Source: Synchiropus splendidus (taxonomy: Eukaryota; Chordata; Actinopteri; Syngnathiformes; Callionymidae). From it: a DNA stretch of 64,000 bases. Position numbers and translations under genes: made by a program. Positions within the stretch are counted from its first letter, which is position 1. Every line of letters starts with the position of its first letter. The DNA lies in contig NC_071345.1 in the NCBI RefSeq assembly GCF_027744825.2, forward strand, positions 16,958,001 through 17,022,000, read 5' to 3'. This document shows positions 1 to 12,652 of this stretch, piece by piece. Below the pieces are notes generated by a model. It did no database searches and had not been told where the DNA came from. It was given only the letters and a program-made list of their open reading frames with translations.

Positions 1-236
1 CTCCCTGGGGAGGTGTTCCGGGCATGTCCTACCGGGAGGAGACCCCGGGGAAGACCCAGGACTCGCTGGAGAGATTATGTCTCCGGTCTGGCCTGGGAAC
101 GCCTCGGGATCCCCCGGGAAGAGCTGGAGGAGGTTTGTGCGGACCGGGAAGTTTGGGCTTCCTTGCTCCGAATGCTGCCTCCGCGACCCAACCCTGGATA
201 AGCGGTAGAAGAAGGTGAGGTAAGGTGAAGGTGAAT
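1..236 (+). mobile_element. 3' end of a young LINE retrotransposon (cut by window edge)
   Basis: The first 204 bases encode the C-terminal tail of a non-LTR retrotransposon ORF2, including GRRPRGRPRTRWRDYV and ending LLRMLPPRPNPG before TAA. A short 3' UTR and an imperfect GGTGAA-type tandem tail follow, ending near 236. The sequence matches 54073-54305 of the second copy in this window with about five base differences over some 230 nt, so it is the same family and recently inserted. The element continues to the left, outside the window, so its 5' end and length are unknown. Fish LINEs of this type are usually placed in or near the RTE/Rex3 group; that assignment is from general resemblance, not from an alignment. 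Confidence 0.9.
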
Positions 237-2569
237 TCATATTGTGGCAAGAGCCCGTCACTGAAGAAATGACCATTCATCATGATGTTTGTCTGGGAAA
301 GTACCCAGAAGAGAAAGGCGTCACTCTGCTGCTCAGAAAAAAAAGTTCTTCAAAGTCACCATCTTTAGAAACTGAAACTATTTGGATGAGATTCACCTCA
401 GACTGAAGGAAAGATGGCCAACAATGGCTTAGCATCTTAACATCTTTAAGCACAAATGTCCACTGATCCAATGCCCATTCACTTACTTGGCCTTCATACA
501 TTCTCCTTGAGGTTTCTCAACATCTATTGGACCATGAAGATGTTTCTGCTATGAGAACTTAGCATGCATTTATCTGGACTCTAATCTGAGCTGCTGAACA
601 CCACAATTTCAGAGGTCGGTGACTTGGATCCATTCATTCTCAACAGCAGAGGTGACTCAAGTTCTTTACCAGGGCTGGTCACCATGTTTCATCAAGCTCC
701 TTGATATTTTTTTCCGACTGCGGTAGGGAATATAACTGACAAGAAGCCCCTGTGAAACCATTTTGGGTGACCATGACCAGATCAATGAAGCTCATTGAGA
801 AGATCCCAAGAGCTTACAGCACTTTTTTTTTTTATCATTTCTTATTTTTTTTGTTTGCTACACAAGTCCTACAGGCCAGTCTGTATCGACAGTTGCACAG
901 GTTGTTGTGAAAAGCAGTTGAGTGAGTTGCTTTTGCTGCTTTTTTGTCTAGATAGATAAAGATAAAGATAGGTAGATAGGTAGATTCAGTATATTGGGAA
1001 TGTTTTGCAAATATAAAACTATTTTATGGGGTTTTTTTGTCTTGATCTGTCACTGAAATAGGTGATTCTTACAATAACATGACCATTTCCATGCCAGCAG
1101 ATTGGCCCAGAATCTTGAATTAAATCTGAAGTTTTTTTTCCTTGCCCTTTCGAGCAAGTCTTGTTTCTTTTGGAGTCGTCACTCCATCGTTGCCTCGGTC
1201 TGACCTGTGGACCCCTCCCACTGCTCCACGCATAAAAAGATTCTGCACCATCCCAACATGTTGTTTGAAGTAGGTTGTTGCTACACAGAGTGACATGAGC
1301 TCTACTCCAGGTCTCTGGAGAATGTCTCAGAGCTTCGCCTCAAGGGGAACACAAAATTCATTTCACTTCCAAACTTCTTTTTTTCTGGATAATTCTCTTC
1401 CAAATTGAGTCAACCCTTTCACGATTCTCTTGTTGGCTTTTGGATATTACTTGTGGGTACAAGAGCTCTCCAATGTTGTGAAAGTATCATCCAGAATCAG
1501 CTCAACAGTGCAGGAGATCATTTAATTCTACAAAGGCGGCCTCCACCTGAGAGTTAAATAATGCAAAGAGGGTCATGTTCCCAAAACAGTTCGCCTGCAG
1601 GGCTGGCGGGGTGACGTCCGACCGCAACGGACCCAGTTAGCAGGAGGCCCAATCTGTCTCCCAAAAACCATCAGCACTTGCATGATTCTCATTAAGCTAA
1701 CAGCTTGCCGTCAGCACTGAGACAGGAAGTCAGACTGTTGTGTCATGATGAATGCTCCTGTAAGCACCACATGTCATGGTTGGAGGTTAAACTGCCTGGA
1801 AACACTATCTCGCCTCCTCATTTGTGCCGAGACTCATACGGTTGGCGGGGGAGGTGACGCTTTTTTTCAAACACAATCTGCTTTTTAAAAAAGTTATCTA
1901 AATGTGTTTGGTTTTCCGATCCTTTCCCCAGCTGTCGTTGTTAATAAAATCAGGATCTTAAACCTCGCAGACGTCGTCTCTGGCCACGGTCCAACAGTAG
2001 ATCAACACAATTGTGTAAATTTCTTTTCAGAGCATGAAAACTGAGCAAATAGTTATGTGCACAGCATGACAAACCGCAGAGTTATGCCTGACATTATACA
2101 AGAGAAGCACTCACATAATAGAGCCAAGAAGCTGATTTGTGATTTGCTTACCCAACACTTACTGGCCTGGAAGTCTTTACTCCATGGCAGCAGTTTTTTG
2201 GGGGGGCGCACAGGAGGATAAAATGTTTGTTTTGTCTCATTTCTATTGACTTGGTTTGCAACTGCTCCAGTACCACATCACTTGTCGGTTGTCTCCCAGC
2301 AGCACGTGATGAGATCTATGAGATCAATCGAAAATGTAAATTCATTTATAGGTTTGTTTTGTCTGTTGGATTTCCAAAATGTATAAGTACTTTCTAAAAA
2401 GCAAAACTTCTTTTTATTTTAGATGTTTTTTGTCTAATAATGTCAACCACAATTCAACATGGAGACTGTGGTTGTTGCTTCTCACATTATCACTAGTTGT
2501 TTAATAACATGTCTGTTTTCCTTCACTGTTTCCAATTTTCCTTTTATTTTTGTTATTTCATTTGTTTTG
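237..2569. other. No gene seen; unique-looking sequence
   Basis: No supported coding region or repeat family is seen, apart from a degenerate GATA/GATAAA microsatellite at about 948-985 and short poly-T runs. Possible reading frames are short and show no domain signature. Confidence 0.5.
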
Positions 2570-2582
2570 AACAACAACAACA

Positions 2583-2623
<41 letters not shown>

Positions 2624-2657
2624 AACAACAACAACAACAAAAATAATAATAATAATA

Positions 2658-2722
<65 letters not shown>
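2570..2722. repeat. Compound trinucleotide microsatellite
   Basis: A run of about 150 bp made only of trinucleotide blocks in this order: AAC, ACT, AAC, AAT, ATT. The AAT block followed by the longer ATT block makes an inverted arrangement that could fold on itself. Open frames through it (long Tyr/Asn runs) are artefacts of the repeat. Confidence 0.97.
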
Positions 2723-5700
2723 GTACTGGTGAATCTAGAAGTTCAATGCTTTGTTTTAGGTGATTTTAACTGCTGGTTATTGTCATTGGTCAGTGATTCC
2801 GTACACTTCATTTCTCACCACTTTGTCAAAGCGGTAAATACAATGACTAATGTATTTGATGACACGTCTGTGTGCTGAGATATTTAGCAGGCTGTGACTA
2901 TGCTTTTATATGGGGTAATTGAGGTTACTAGCTCTAACCCAAAGGCTACTAGGAGACGCAGTAGGAGCCTGTAGATCATATTGAACATGTGGCATGTCTA
3001 TGGAAAAAGCCATTAAATGTACTGAACAATCCTTACATTCGACAGAATTAAGATTTATATAGCACTTTATTCCTGATGTTGTTGTTGATGATGGCACCTA
3101 AATATATATACACTTCTTGACTCATGTGGCCGATAGACCACATTCCAATAGAATGTTTTGTGTGATGTCACTTGTCAACGTGGGCAAATGTTTTCAGCAC
3201 ACTACTATGTTTGTGCCAGGGAATGTGCAACATTTATGGCGTGAGGGAGACCCAAAATAGTGGCCACTGAATTTGAATCGTGGGTTGGAAAATGTATGCC
3301 TTCCCTATAGACTATTAAAAATGAAACTGAGTGAAGACGCTTTGGTCCTTATAAAATGCTTCCGTTCAATGTGTATATCACTACAGAAAACACATAACGT
3401 CAGTCACAGAGTACAATAACAGAAAATATAAACTGAAACGCCCCAAAATTTTCCACAATTTCCACTTTTTTAGAAGGCATTTATCTTTCTGTTATCTAAT
3501 TTTTATTTATTTTCCCCCCTAACAGTCAAGTTAACAGACCATGAATGGCCACGCTACAAAGTCCCCTCTCCATCTGCGTATAAACACGTCTAACCAGATG
3601 GTGGCAGTCATCTACTATTTCCCAGTTAGCCAATTGCTGCTGAGGTCTAACCACACAGAAGAGTAATTTTGGTGATGAAGACATTAAAGTGACATGAATC
3701 ATCGCAAGTGTACGTGTGGGACGTTGGCTGCAGTTACTTCTCTCCGCTCTGTTGTCAACTTGACATCAACACCTGCAGGACTGTAGAAGAATTATGGTGC
3801 TTTTATCACTCCACTGACAAGAAACACTTGGACCCGAATAAATTCTGTGATAGCAGCGCACTCCCAGGATGACACTCCCTCCCTCTCGCCGTCCCAAACC
3901 CCCCAGCTCTGGTCATCGTTTTACGACCCTTACCAGTCTCTGGGAAACTCCCAGCGTGCTCTCTGTTCCACGGCAGGAAATGAGACTCGGTGAGCGCTGA
4001 GGTTTAATAAAAGAATAACTGAATGGGTGACAGAAGAAGCTGAATGAAGTTGGTGCCCAGAAGTGAAAGATGCAGGAATCATATCAGAAACCAGAGACCA
4101 ATCTGAGACAAAGCGTTTCAAAGAGAAGGAATGGCAGCATGGATCAGCCAGCAGATCATTGAGAATAACCGAACGCTCTCTTTACAATGAGCAGTGGGCA
4201 CCGAGCCTACAAACACAGACTCAAATTGCCTGTGTGTGCGCGCAGGTATAGGTACGTAGATCCCTTACCTCCCTCTCCTGACACAATAACTCTCATGCTC
4301 TGAATGGAGGGACAAACATTCCACACATGCCACATGTCGGGGCTGCTGGCGAATCATTAAACGTTGGAAGAGAAACTGCAGGATACCCGCTTTCTCTCCC
4401 ACGTCCTCTGTAATTACCCTGATACCTTTAATAGATGTTAAACATGAAATAAGCAAAATGTAACCAGGGGGATGAAGACTACTGAGCATGCTCTGACCAG
4501 GATGTGTGAGAAGGCTGTAAACTAGGGAGGGCATCATCTGTCTTCAGCTGCAGACCGGATTACAACGCACCTTCGGACTTCAGAACCGAAGCCAAAATAT
4601 GCTTTAAATTGACACACCTACATCATAAAAAGTGCTACTAGAAAATTGAATTCGATGAGCTGGATCAAAAGGCGTAAAATTTGTCATGAGTCAATCATGT
4701 TGACTAATAGTGTTAGTGACTAACACTAGACTAACAGTTTGTCTGTACTAACAGTAAAGTATGCTAAGATTTCATGCTCCTATTTTGACACCCTGCACTT
4801 GTGTACTCATACTTTTGTCATCCATTTGCTCCACCAGCACTTTTTCTTGAAGCCATCAGCAATTTCCCAGTTGTAGAAGAGGAATTCATTTTATTATTTT
4901 ATATATATATATTTTTTTATTCACTTATCAAGTCAGGCTCTGCTATGAATCGAATAGTTGTGGACAGTGTGGAGGTGAGAGACTCACGGACTGACAGCCT
5001 TGGATTTAAGGCATCTCCGGACAGAACAAGTGTCCACATGGTGTGAAGTTTGTATGTTCCTCCTGTGCTTCTGTGGAACATCTCCAAGCACTCTGGTTTC
5101 CTCCCATAGTGAAAAAAAGTTTAACAGATGCCAGTTTTGAGTAGATGACTTGGATGTCCTTTGTCTTTTGGCCCAAGTACCGGTGTTAGGCCCCATGAGC
5201 CCATGAATAAGGAGAAGAAAATAAATATAAAGATTTATGAGATGAACGTCTGACCAGACAGATATAAATGGATAAATTCTAAAGTGATTTTTTTGTGAAT
5301 TTTTTGGTGCTATGTAGTTAAAATATAACGTATTTTATAATGTATAAAGGCACCTCAGAATGAACAAAACATTTATTTAAAATGAGGCAAATATAAAGCC
5401 ACACTGTTGTGTGAAATAAACAGGGATCAAGCATCTTTGTTCAGGGGAAGAAGCGCCAGGTATTTGTTTTTGAGATCAGAGGAATGACTTCACTCATAAA
5501 TGAATCTGGCCATACATGTTTGTGATATCAATGGGACAAAGCCATTTTTATCGGCGGGTTGAAGAATGCCTGAGCTGCAGCCGTCGAGAAGGGGGTGAGG
5601 TTTGGAACGCTTGTTGCCATATATCTGCTCTGGGCTCGCATGCCCTCAGGGCCCCGGCCCCTCTTTGAAAGCGTGGCCGTCTAAGTGCCTGAAGTGTAAC

Positions 5701-8700
5701 ACCAAGCAGTCTATTGAGAGGCAGGTGATGTGCAGAACAAAGGGAGGATTCAGCACCTCAGTGACACAGTGGGAAAGAGATGAGTGATTATTAGCCCCAC
5801 CGAGGGCTCTGACAGACCATTTAAAGGCAGCTTCCTTTGATTGTGACAGTGTAATTGTTTCACAGATACAATCACGTTGAGCACTTACCTGAGGCAGGGG
5901 GAACCAGACTTTCATTAAAGTGCGGGATTGTCTCCAGGCTCCTCTGTAATTGTGCCTGTTGTCCTGTTTAGTGATGTTGTCGGACTCGCTCCCCACCGCT
6001 CCGAGGTGTGAATCTGAGTTAGTGGAGTTGTGTGAGGAAGCGTTTGAGTGCCCAAAACAGCGTAAAGTAAAAGTGCAATAAAGGTGCATTGAAAGTAGTC
6101 AAGTACTGAAGATTCCATGGATTATCATCAACCAAGAAGGCATCATGAAATGAGCACCATTAAAGAGCCTGGGAGGGATAAGTGGCGTGAAACGCTGACA
6201 GGACGTGAGAATAAATCAAACGCAGGCAGCGCAAACAAAGTAAAATAAACGGTGCAGCGGAGTGGGAAGTTTTCTCACTTTATTTCTGGAAAGAGAAAGG
6301 CCCTCTGTTTGTTTTTGATTCAGCGGGCTGAGATGACACAGTCTGTTGGGTGCTCTATTGGCCATGTGGTCTGGGTCCATTGAGCAAGGCTGTGTGTCCG
6401 AGGCCCGACCTGATTAGATAATGAACCACAGAATGAAGAGAGAGGAAAGATGCCGTGCGCGCACCCATTCAAGCTTTGGCCAACGAAAGACGAACCTTTC
6501 TAAATTCCTTGCAAAAATTTGTTTTTTTTTAACTGAAAAAAGATATATGTCTATTTTTCTTTTTCTTTCTTGAGTCCTTGAAGTAAAAGTATTTGTCTGA
6601 AAATAATCATTTGTGATTTTGCTTCGACTTTTTTCTTGGCGCCGATATTTACTGAAGAACACAGAGAGAGCAGGAGAGCACCTGACTTGACACTCCAACC
6701 ACTTTATATGTGTCATTTGGACTCTATAAACTCCTTAATCAAAAAGAGTGATCCAAAATCCAGGGACCATAATGGTTTCACTATGATTTTTACTGATATT
6801 TGACACAAGAAAAAGCACAATATGTTTTTAGTTTTAGATCACTGGGCACAATGTCGTTTTTTTTTTGTTTTTTTTTTAAGCATGTGCGCTAAACTGAAAA
6901 CGGATTATGAAAACTCCATCACGAGGTGGTTGGGTTTAATATGTTTGCAGATGTTTAATTTGAAAGTGTTAGTTCTGAAGAAATAACAAACACAGACTTT
7001 CTGCTCACTATATTACGCCATGAAGAAAATACACAAACACAGCTCGCACTCGCTCCACTGTTTATTCCCACATGTCCTGTCGCCGTGTGAAATATTTTTC
7101 ATTGAAGAAAAATAAATTAGCGTTATTATTGTTTGAATAGTTCCGCTTTCCCCTAAGCGCGAAACATGAGCCAATTCCCCTTCCACTTGTTCTCCGCTGG
7201 CTTGATGTATATTTGTTGTTCAATGACAAATGCAGGCTAACTAGAGTCTGGTGTGTCTGCATGTGCGGGTACTTCAGGGGTGACCCTTGTCCCCTGAAAT
7301 ACCCGTCGCTAATTTGAAAGCTGTTGATAGGTATGCTGCAGATCAAGTGCAATGAGGGGCCAGTCAGAGACGAGAGAAAGGTTCATGTCTGGTGGGGGAA
7401 TAAAACTAAAACTAACTACTAAAGTGCTTCTATGTTCTCACAAACTGACTGTAAAGGCAGTTTAACCATATTCTTCATTTTTAATTTTTTAGGACCTGTA
7501 AATAATATTTTCCTACCACAGGCGTTTTCAACACCCCGTAACAGACGCCATGCAATTCACCTGAAAACATTTGATTATTTCCTGTTGTTTTTCAGTTTGA
7601 TATAAGATACGATAACTTTGCTATTTAATTGGAGCATTACAAATTCACATCTGAATAGTAGTACATAGTGTAAAAAATATATTTTTTAATATGTTTATTA
7701 TATATTTTTTAGTTCTTTTGTTGTTGAGTATTCAAGTTAGCAAAAAACAACCTTATAGTTTCAAATGTTCTTTAGTTTGGCTAAAGTTCAAAAAACAATT
7801 TCACTTTCTGTTTTAATCATTTTATTTTGATAGTAGCAAATAAATCGTATCCAATTGTGTGGGCACTTACCTACTTTGTCTCTGACCAGGGTGAGTCATC
7901 AGCAGTCTGTTGTGTTGTACAATGAAACGGTGTCTTTGCTATAGCAATGCTAGAACATGTAAGTGTTACAGGGTAGTACGAGCATAAGTCATGGGTTTAT
8001 AGCCAACTATGCTTTTATTTTGAAAAACAAATTGTGGAGGACACTGGGCCAAATATTATTTTAAATACCTATATTTACTTAAACATGATGGATGATATGT
8101 AATATTTTGGGCCAGGCATAAAAAATAGCATCAAGAGTATTGGTTTTGTTTAAAAAATGCATTTTGAATGACTAGATTTGGTGCCAAATCTATGTGTGAC
8201 TTTCCACCCTTGAGGTAAACTGTCTAGGTCCTTGGCAAAAATGGCTAGATTATATAAGAATTGAAACTTGCATGATGGAACTCACAACTGAATGGTCCAT
8301 AGTTTTTAACAGTATTAGTGCATTTTGACAGTTTATATTTTCAAGAGCTCATGAAATGAACATATATGTTGTGTAAAGCTGTTTTTCTAGTCAGTACAAA
8401 TATCTTCAAAGGGATAAACCCAAAGGCAACTATAGCTCTTACCTTTTCACATTGTGCACAAAAATCAATACAGAGAGTCACGATTTCAAATAAACAAACT
8501 AACATTACATTTAGAAAATTTTTTTATATATATATATATGAGAAACCACTCGCAATAAAAACAAAAGTGAAGTCTACTAAAGGTAAAGTCCCAAAGGCAG
8601 ATCAACTATTGTTCTCACAGCAAAATTATGCTCACTCTCTTAGCTGTTTGCTCATTGCAAACAATGCACACAAGCATGTTTATCATTTCAAATTTCAAAA

Positions 8701-9632
8701 ACGCTGTACGGTTACGCTCCAGGTTATGCTTCAGGGATCTTGATATCGAGATTAATTCAAGTCGACACCTTATACATACATGATCATGAACATTCACAAA
8801 ATATTCTATAAAGTTTTATAAATGTACTAACCATGCGTTATAGATATGAGCATAGTGATACCAAACTTACATATAATGCACAAGACCACTTTAAAATGAG
8901 TGAATGAATTGATCAACACAAGTGTGAAAATGTTTCCATTTTTATACAATGACTAACAAAAGAACACATGAAGTATAAACTGCTGGGTGATTTATAGTGT
9001 GGTTTCATGGTCCCTCAGTCTCCAGCTGTGCACGTTGTGCAGCATTCTGTGGGCCTATTAGACGATTAAGTGGCAGGTGACACCAATATTGCATCCCTCA
9101 GTGGTTTGGCGTGTGTCCATGGGTCCCCGTGCTGTGCTTTCCACACACGAGCCCCATTCTTTCAGCCAAAAACTCATTCCAACAGGCTTGGAGGATCGGA
9201 GTTAACGGGGCCCCCAGGAGCAGCACTACGATGCGGACCCTGACGGGCCCCAATCTCTGCGGAAAGATCAGTTCCCCTTTGCTTAATGAGGCTCGGGGCC
9301 TCTCCTCGCCGTCGCTCCCCCTCTCTTTGCCGTTTCTCACGTCCGATGGATCAGATTCGCTTCCTTCTCACCATAAATCCGGCCAGCAACGGCCCTGATC
9401 GACATTAATGACCCGCACTCCTCCTTGAGGAAGTTCCCTCACACACTGATGGGCCGCTAATGTCGGCACAGGCGCGTGCGTGTCGGCGTGAAAAGGGAAA
9501 TTGAGTTACGATAACAGGAGATGAGCAAATTGAATTCTCACACCAGACATACCCACTATGTGACAGGCCATCCCACCTAGCCTCCCTCCCTAAGTTTCCC
9601 CCTCCTCCGCTCCCTCCTCCCGTCTGCCGCAG
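2723..9632. other. No gene seen; mostly unique sequence
   Basis: No recognisable protein, RNA gene or transposon is found. It contains small AT-rich runs (for example TA repeats at about 4901-4912 and 8526-8539), poly-T tracts near 6850 and a perfect 21-bp palindrome at 4708-4728. The longest minus-strand frame, 5646-6089, has no domain features and is judged random. Confidence 0.5.
4708..4728. repeat. Perfect 21-bp palindrome
   Basis: TAGTGTTAGT, one G, then ACTAACACTA: two 10-bp arms with a single central base. Related words (TGACTAA, GACTAACAG) lie just outside, so this may be the remnant of a longer symmetrical repeat. Confidence 0.9.
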
Positions 9633-9704
9633 AGTCCCCTTCCCTGTGTTTATAAGTGCCTGAGCCCCCAGAATTTAAAATAATAAGATCAGGTTTCCAG
9701 GCAG

Positions 9705-12540
9705 GTAAGTGCATCCAGACTTGTTATCTGTGATATCACCGGTGCTATAGCCCTCTTCCTCCCACTCCCTCATTCCCCCTCTTTCTCTCCCTCTCCATCT
9801 CTATCTCTTTCTAGGATATCTCCTCTTTTTTTTTTTCCGAAAGTGTACAGTGAAACACAATACTTTGCATTATATACTTTGTGAGAGCAGTTTCTGCAGC
9901 ATCTTGTCATCGTTTGGGTGACCGGCTGCTGTTTGAAGTGCTCTCGGGTTCGGGGCCCGGCGTATAATAGTGACGGCTCGGCTGCACAACAGCGTATTAT
10001 TTACCCAGATGGGGTTAATTGCTGAATAAAAGAATGGTTCTTTTCAGTTGACCATGTAAAGCTTTGCCCAGCCCTCATCCAATCCTCCAGCGCACACACA
10101 AAAACATGCACACTCTCAAGCGAGTGGCAATGGCAGGGGGAAAAATATTTATATCAGGAGTGAGAGGGAGTAGTTAACTCAGTTCAATACAGTCACAAAA
10201 CACTTTTTCAGAGTCAGTCTAGCGAGGGTGACTTATAACCCTCACAAAGCAACCTCTCTTATATCTTGTTTTAGTGATGTTCTACAGAAACAACTGTGTT
10301 CGGACCTTCTTTTGACCCCAAATCATTCGGAGCTCCTCATGTGATTTTCAAAGCTGCATGAGTTAGTTGTGACGCATCAATCCCAGCTGAGGTATAAAAA
10401 TGGCGACCGCGCCTCACAATACATTGCGATATCACGCACCCTTTCAAACTGTACAAAGGCTGTTGGCCATAACACAAGGCTATGCCTCTTCGTCGGTGGA
10501 CTCCAGCAGAAGCCAGTGATTTTCTCCAGCACCGACTTAAGCCAGGTTATGTTCAGCACTTTGAGTTTATATATAACTCTCAGCTTCGCAGGAAAGAGAA
10601 TGTGTGTCTCTGCCACGTTTAAAAGACCTTTTTTTTCTCATAACAACCTACTCCTTCCTGTCCTTTTTGACCTGTTGTGGGCATTCATGGTTGAATAGAA
10701 TCCACGTCTGATCACTGACCACGCTGCCGTGGGAATCTGGAATTTCCTTACTCCATGCCGGAATTCCACCAAGATGGGTTGAGGCCCGGTACCCACGGCG
10801 GGTCAATCCACTGTGCAGAGTCAATAACGTCTCTCTCCCATCTCTGTGAAGAGATCATCAGCTTCCATGTCACATCGGAGGGGTAACATTCAACTCCAAT
10901 CCATTACTGTGCAAGGCGGAGTCCTGAATACTGCAACAATAATGGAAATGTCCACTTGATCATAGTTGAAATGAGTTGCCTTTGGAGTGAGAATTTGTTG
11001 TATCTAGTTCTAGCAATGGACTGTTCAATGGCCAGTGATTTGGATGAGTTTTACATCCAAGTTTGGACAGAAGGAATCCCTGCCCAATATTGGCCGCCAG
11101 CCCATTAGTCAATTATCTCTGCCTTTTTATCACTCATGCTGTCTTCCCTGAATCACTTTTCATTGCTGCTTCTCCACTGGGAAAAGGAAACATCCCATCC
11201 TAGAGCCCATTTCTAAAGCAAAGAGGAGCCCTGTACATTCTTCCGCACATGATGATCCACTCATTTTGGAACTTGAGAAACATTTCCAGTGTTCCACACG
11301 TATTCATGCACTTGCTGTTTCCGTGCATGCGTGTTCCCATTCGAGTTAAAAAGCCAGACTGTGGCGTGTGTGTGTGTGTGTGGGAGGTTGATACTCCACC
11401 GGCTCCTTCCATCAGATGCAGGAGGTGGCATCATTCCAGAAAAATGCGAGCCTCTGATCATGAAGTGCACTTCCTTATCTAAATGAAATTCACATTGCCT
11501 GTATAATCAGATGACATATGATGACATGCAACTGGTATGAAGGAAAACTCTGCGCATGAGAGGAGAGCGAGAGAAGTTAATGCTTTTAAGGAGGGAGGGA
11601 GAGAAGCACAGAATGTGAGGAAGAAAAGGTTAAATAGCTCCCACACTTCAGGCCAGGATGGCAGGTTGGATAGAGCTTGACAAGTCCCAGAACAGTAGCC
11701 TCTCCTGATCCCCATTAGCAGCAGCCTGACAGTATTTCTCCTTTGAAGAAGAAAAAGTCAACACTCCATTTGTGGAGATAAGGTGCAGGTGAAGGAGTGA
11801 GTATGGAGCTGGGGAAAAAAGAACTTTTTGCGCTATGAAAAGGTTAAACCATTTGAACCACCCTTCTGGTTCATTGAAATACTGTGTAATTACCGAGGCC
11901 CAGCGTCGCCAGGAAACAGCGTTGGAGTTTTCACACTTAAGGTTCCATGCAGGTGAGCAGAAACACTGAACAAGGAGTTACACCGGAACAAAGCTCTCGA
12001 GTGAAGAGTCCTTGCTCTTCACCCCAGTGACCTGATGGAGCCTTATTGGGCCGCACTCTTCATCCCCGAGCAGCGTTTCAAATGCCCGACGTCCCATCCC
12101 ATCCCGGCTCTTCAAACAGGCCTGTATTGATGAACTCAGGGGGCTTTCTCCACCATCCACCTATTAATTATATGGCCTTCATTAACACGACGCTGATGAA
12201 TGGTTGGAAAGGCGAGTTAAGAGGAGGTGTTAACAGAGCACCTGCCTGCACTCATGTGGCCACTTATTAACCAACAATGACCTTTCACATCATAAACCCA
12301 CTGGCCGGCTATTTGCTGTCTAATAAACGACGCGGCTCTCCCTCAGACTCCCCGCCTCGGGTTGGCCTCCGTCACTTGAGTCCCTCATGCTTTATTGTTC
12401 TGGAGAAAAGAAAGTAGATGCCCATAAACTTAGAGCACCTGGAATCAACTAAAATAATATTTGAAAAGAAGTTGAGGAACAGAGATGGATGGGTGCTATG
12501 TCAGTACAGAAAATCTATTGGCTGGTACACGCCTTATTGC
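9705..12540. other. No gene seen; possible regulatory sequence at left
   Basis: No coding region is supported. The first few hundred bases (9705-10080) are repeat-free and of balanced composition. A short GT microsatellite lies at 11366-11382. Frames here are short and overlap one another on both strands without domain content. Confidence 0.45.
11366..11382. repeat. Short GT microsatellite
   Basis: A GT dinucleotide run of about eight units, uninterrupted. Confidence 0.9.
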
Positions 12541-12652
12541 ATTCATTCATCCTCTACCACTGTATTCCTTTATGAGGCATGAGGGGGGTAGAGCCAATCC
12601 CAGCTACTTTGGATGATAGGCACGGGACACTAACCACTGCCCCACCATGCAC
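12541..12652 (-). mobile_element. Degenerate LINE 3'-end fragment, antisense
   Basis: Read on the plus strand this has the order typical of reversed fish LINE 3' ends: an ATTC-type tail (ATTCATTCATCC), CTCTACCAC, then GAGCCAATCCCAGCTACTTTGG, and ending TAACCACTGCCCCACCATGC. The recognition rests on remembered resemblance to a very common fish L2/RTE-type 3' region. The fragment is decayed and carries no usable reading frame. Confidence 0.55.

Noticed and set aside
2459..2878. Plus-strand frame with long Tyr/Asn runs
   Set aside because: The runs are translations of the trinucleotide microsatellite; flanking residues show no domain.
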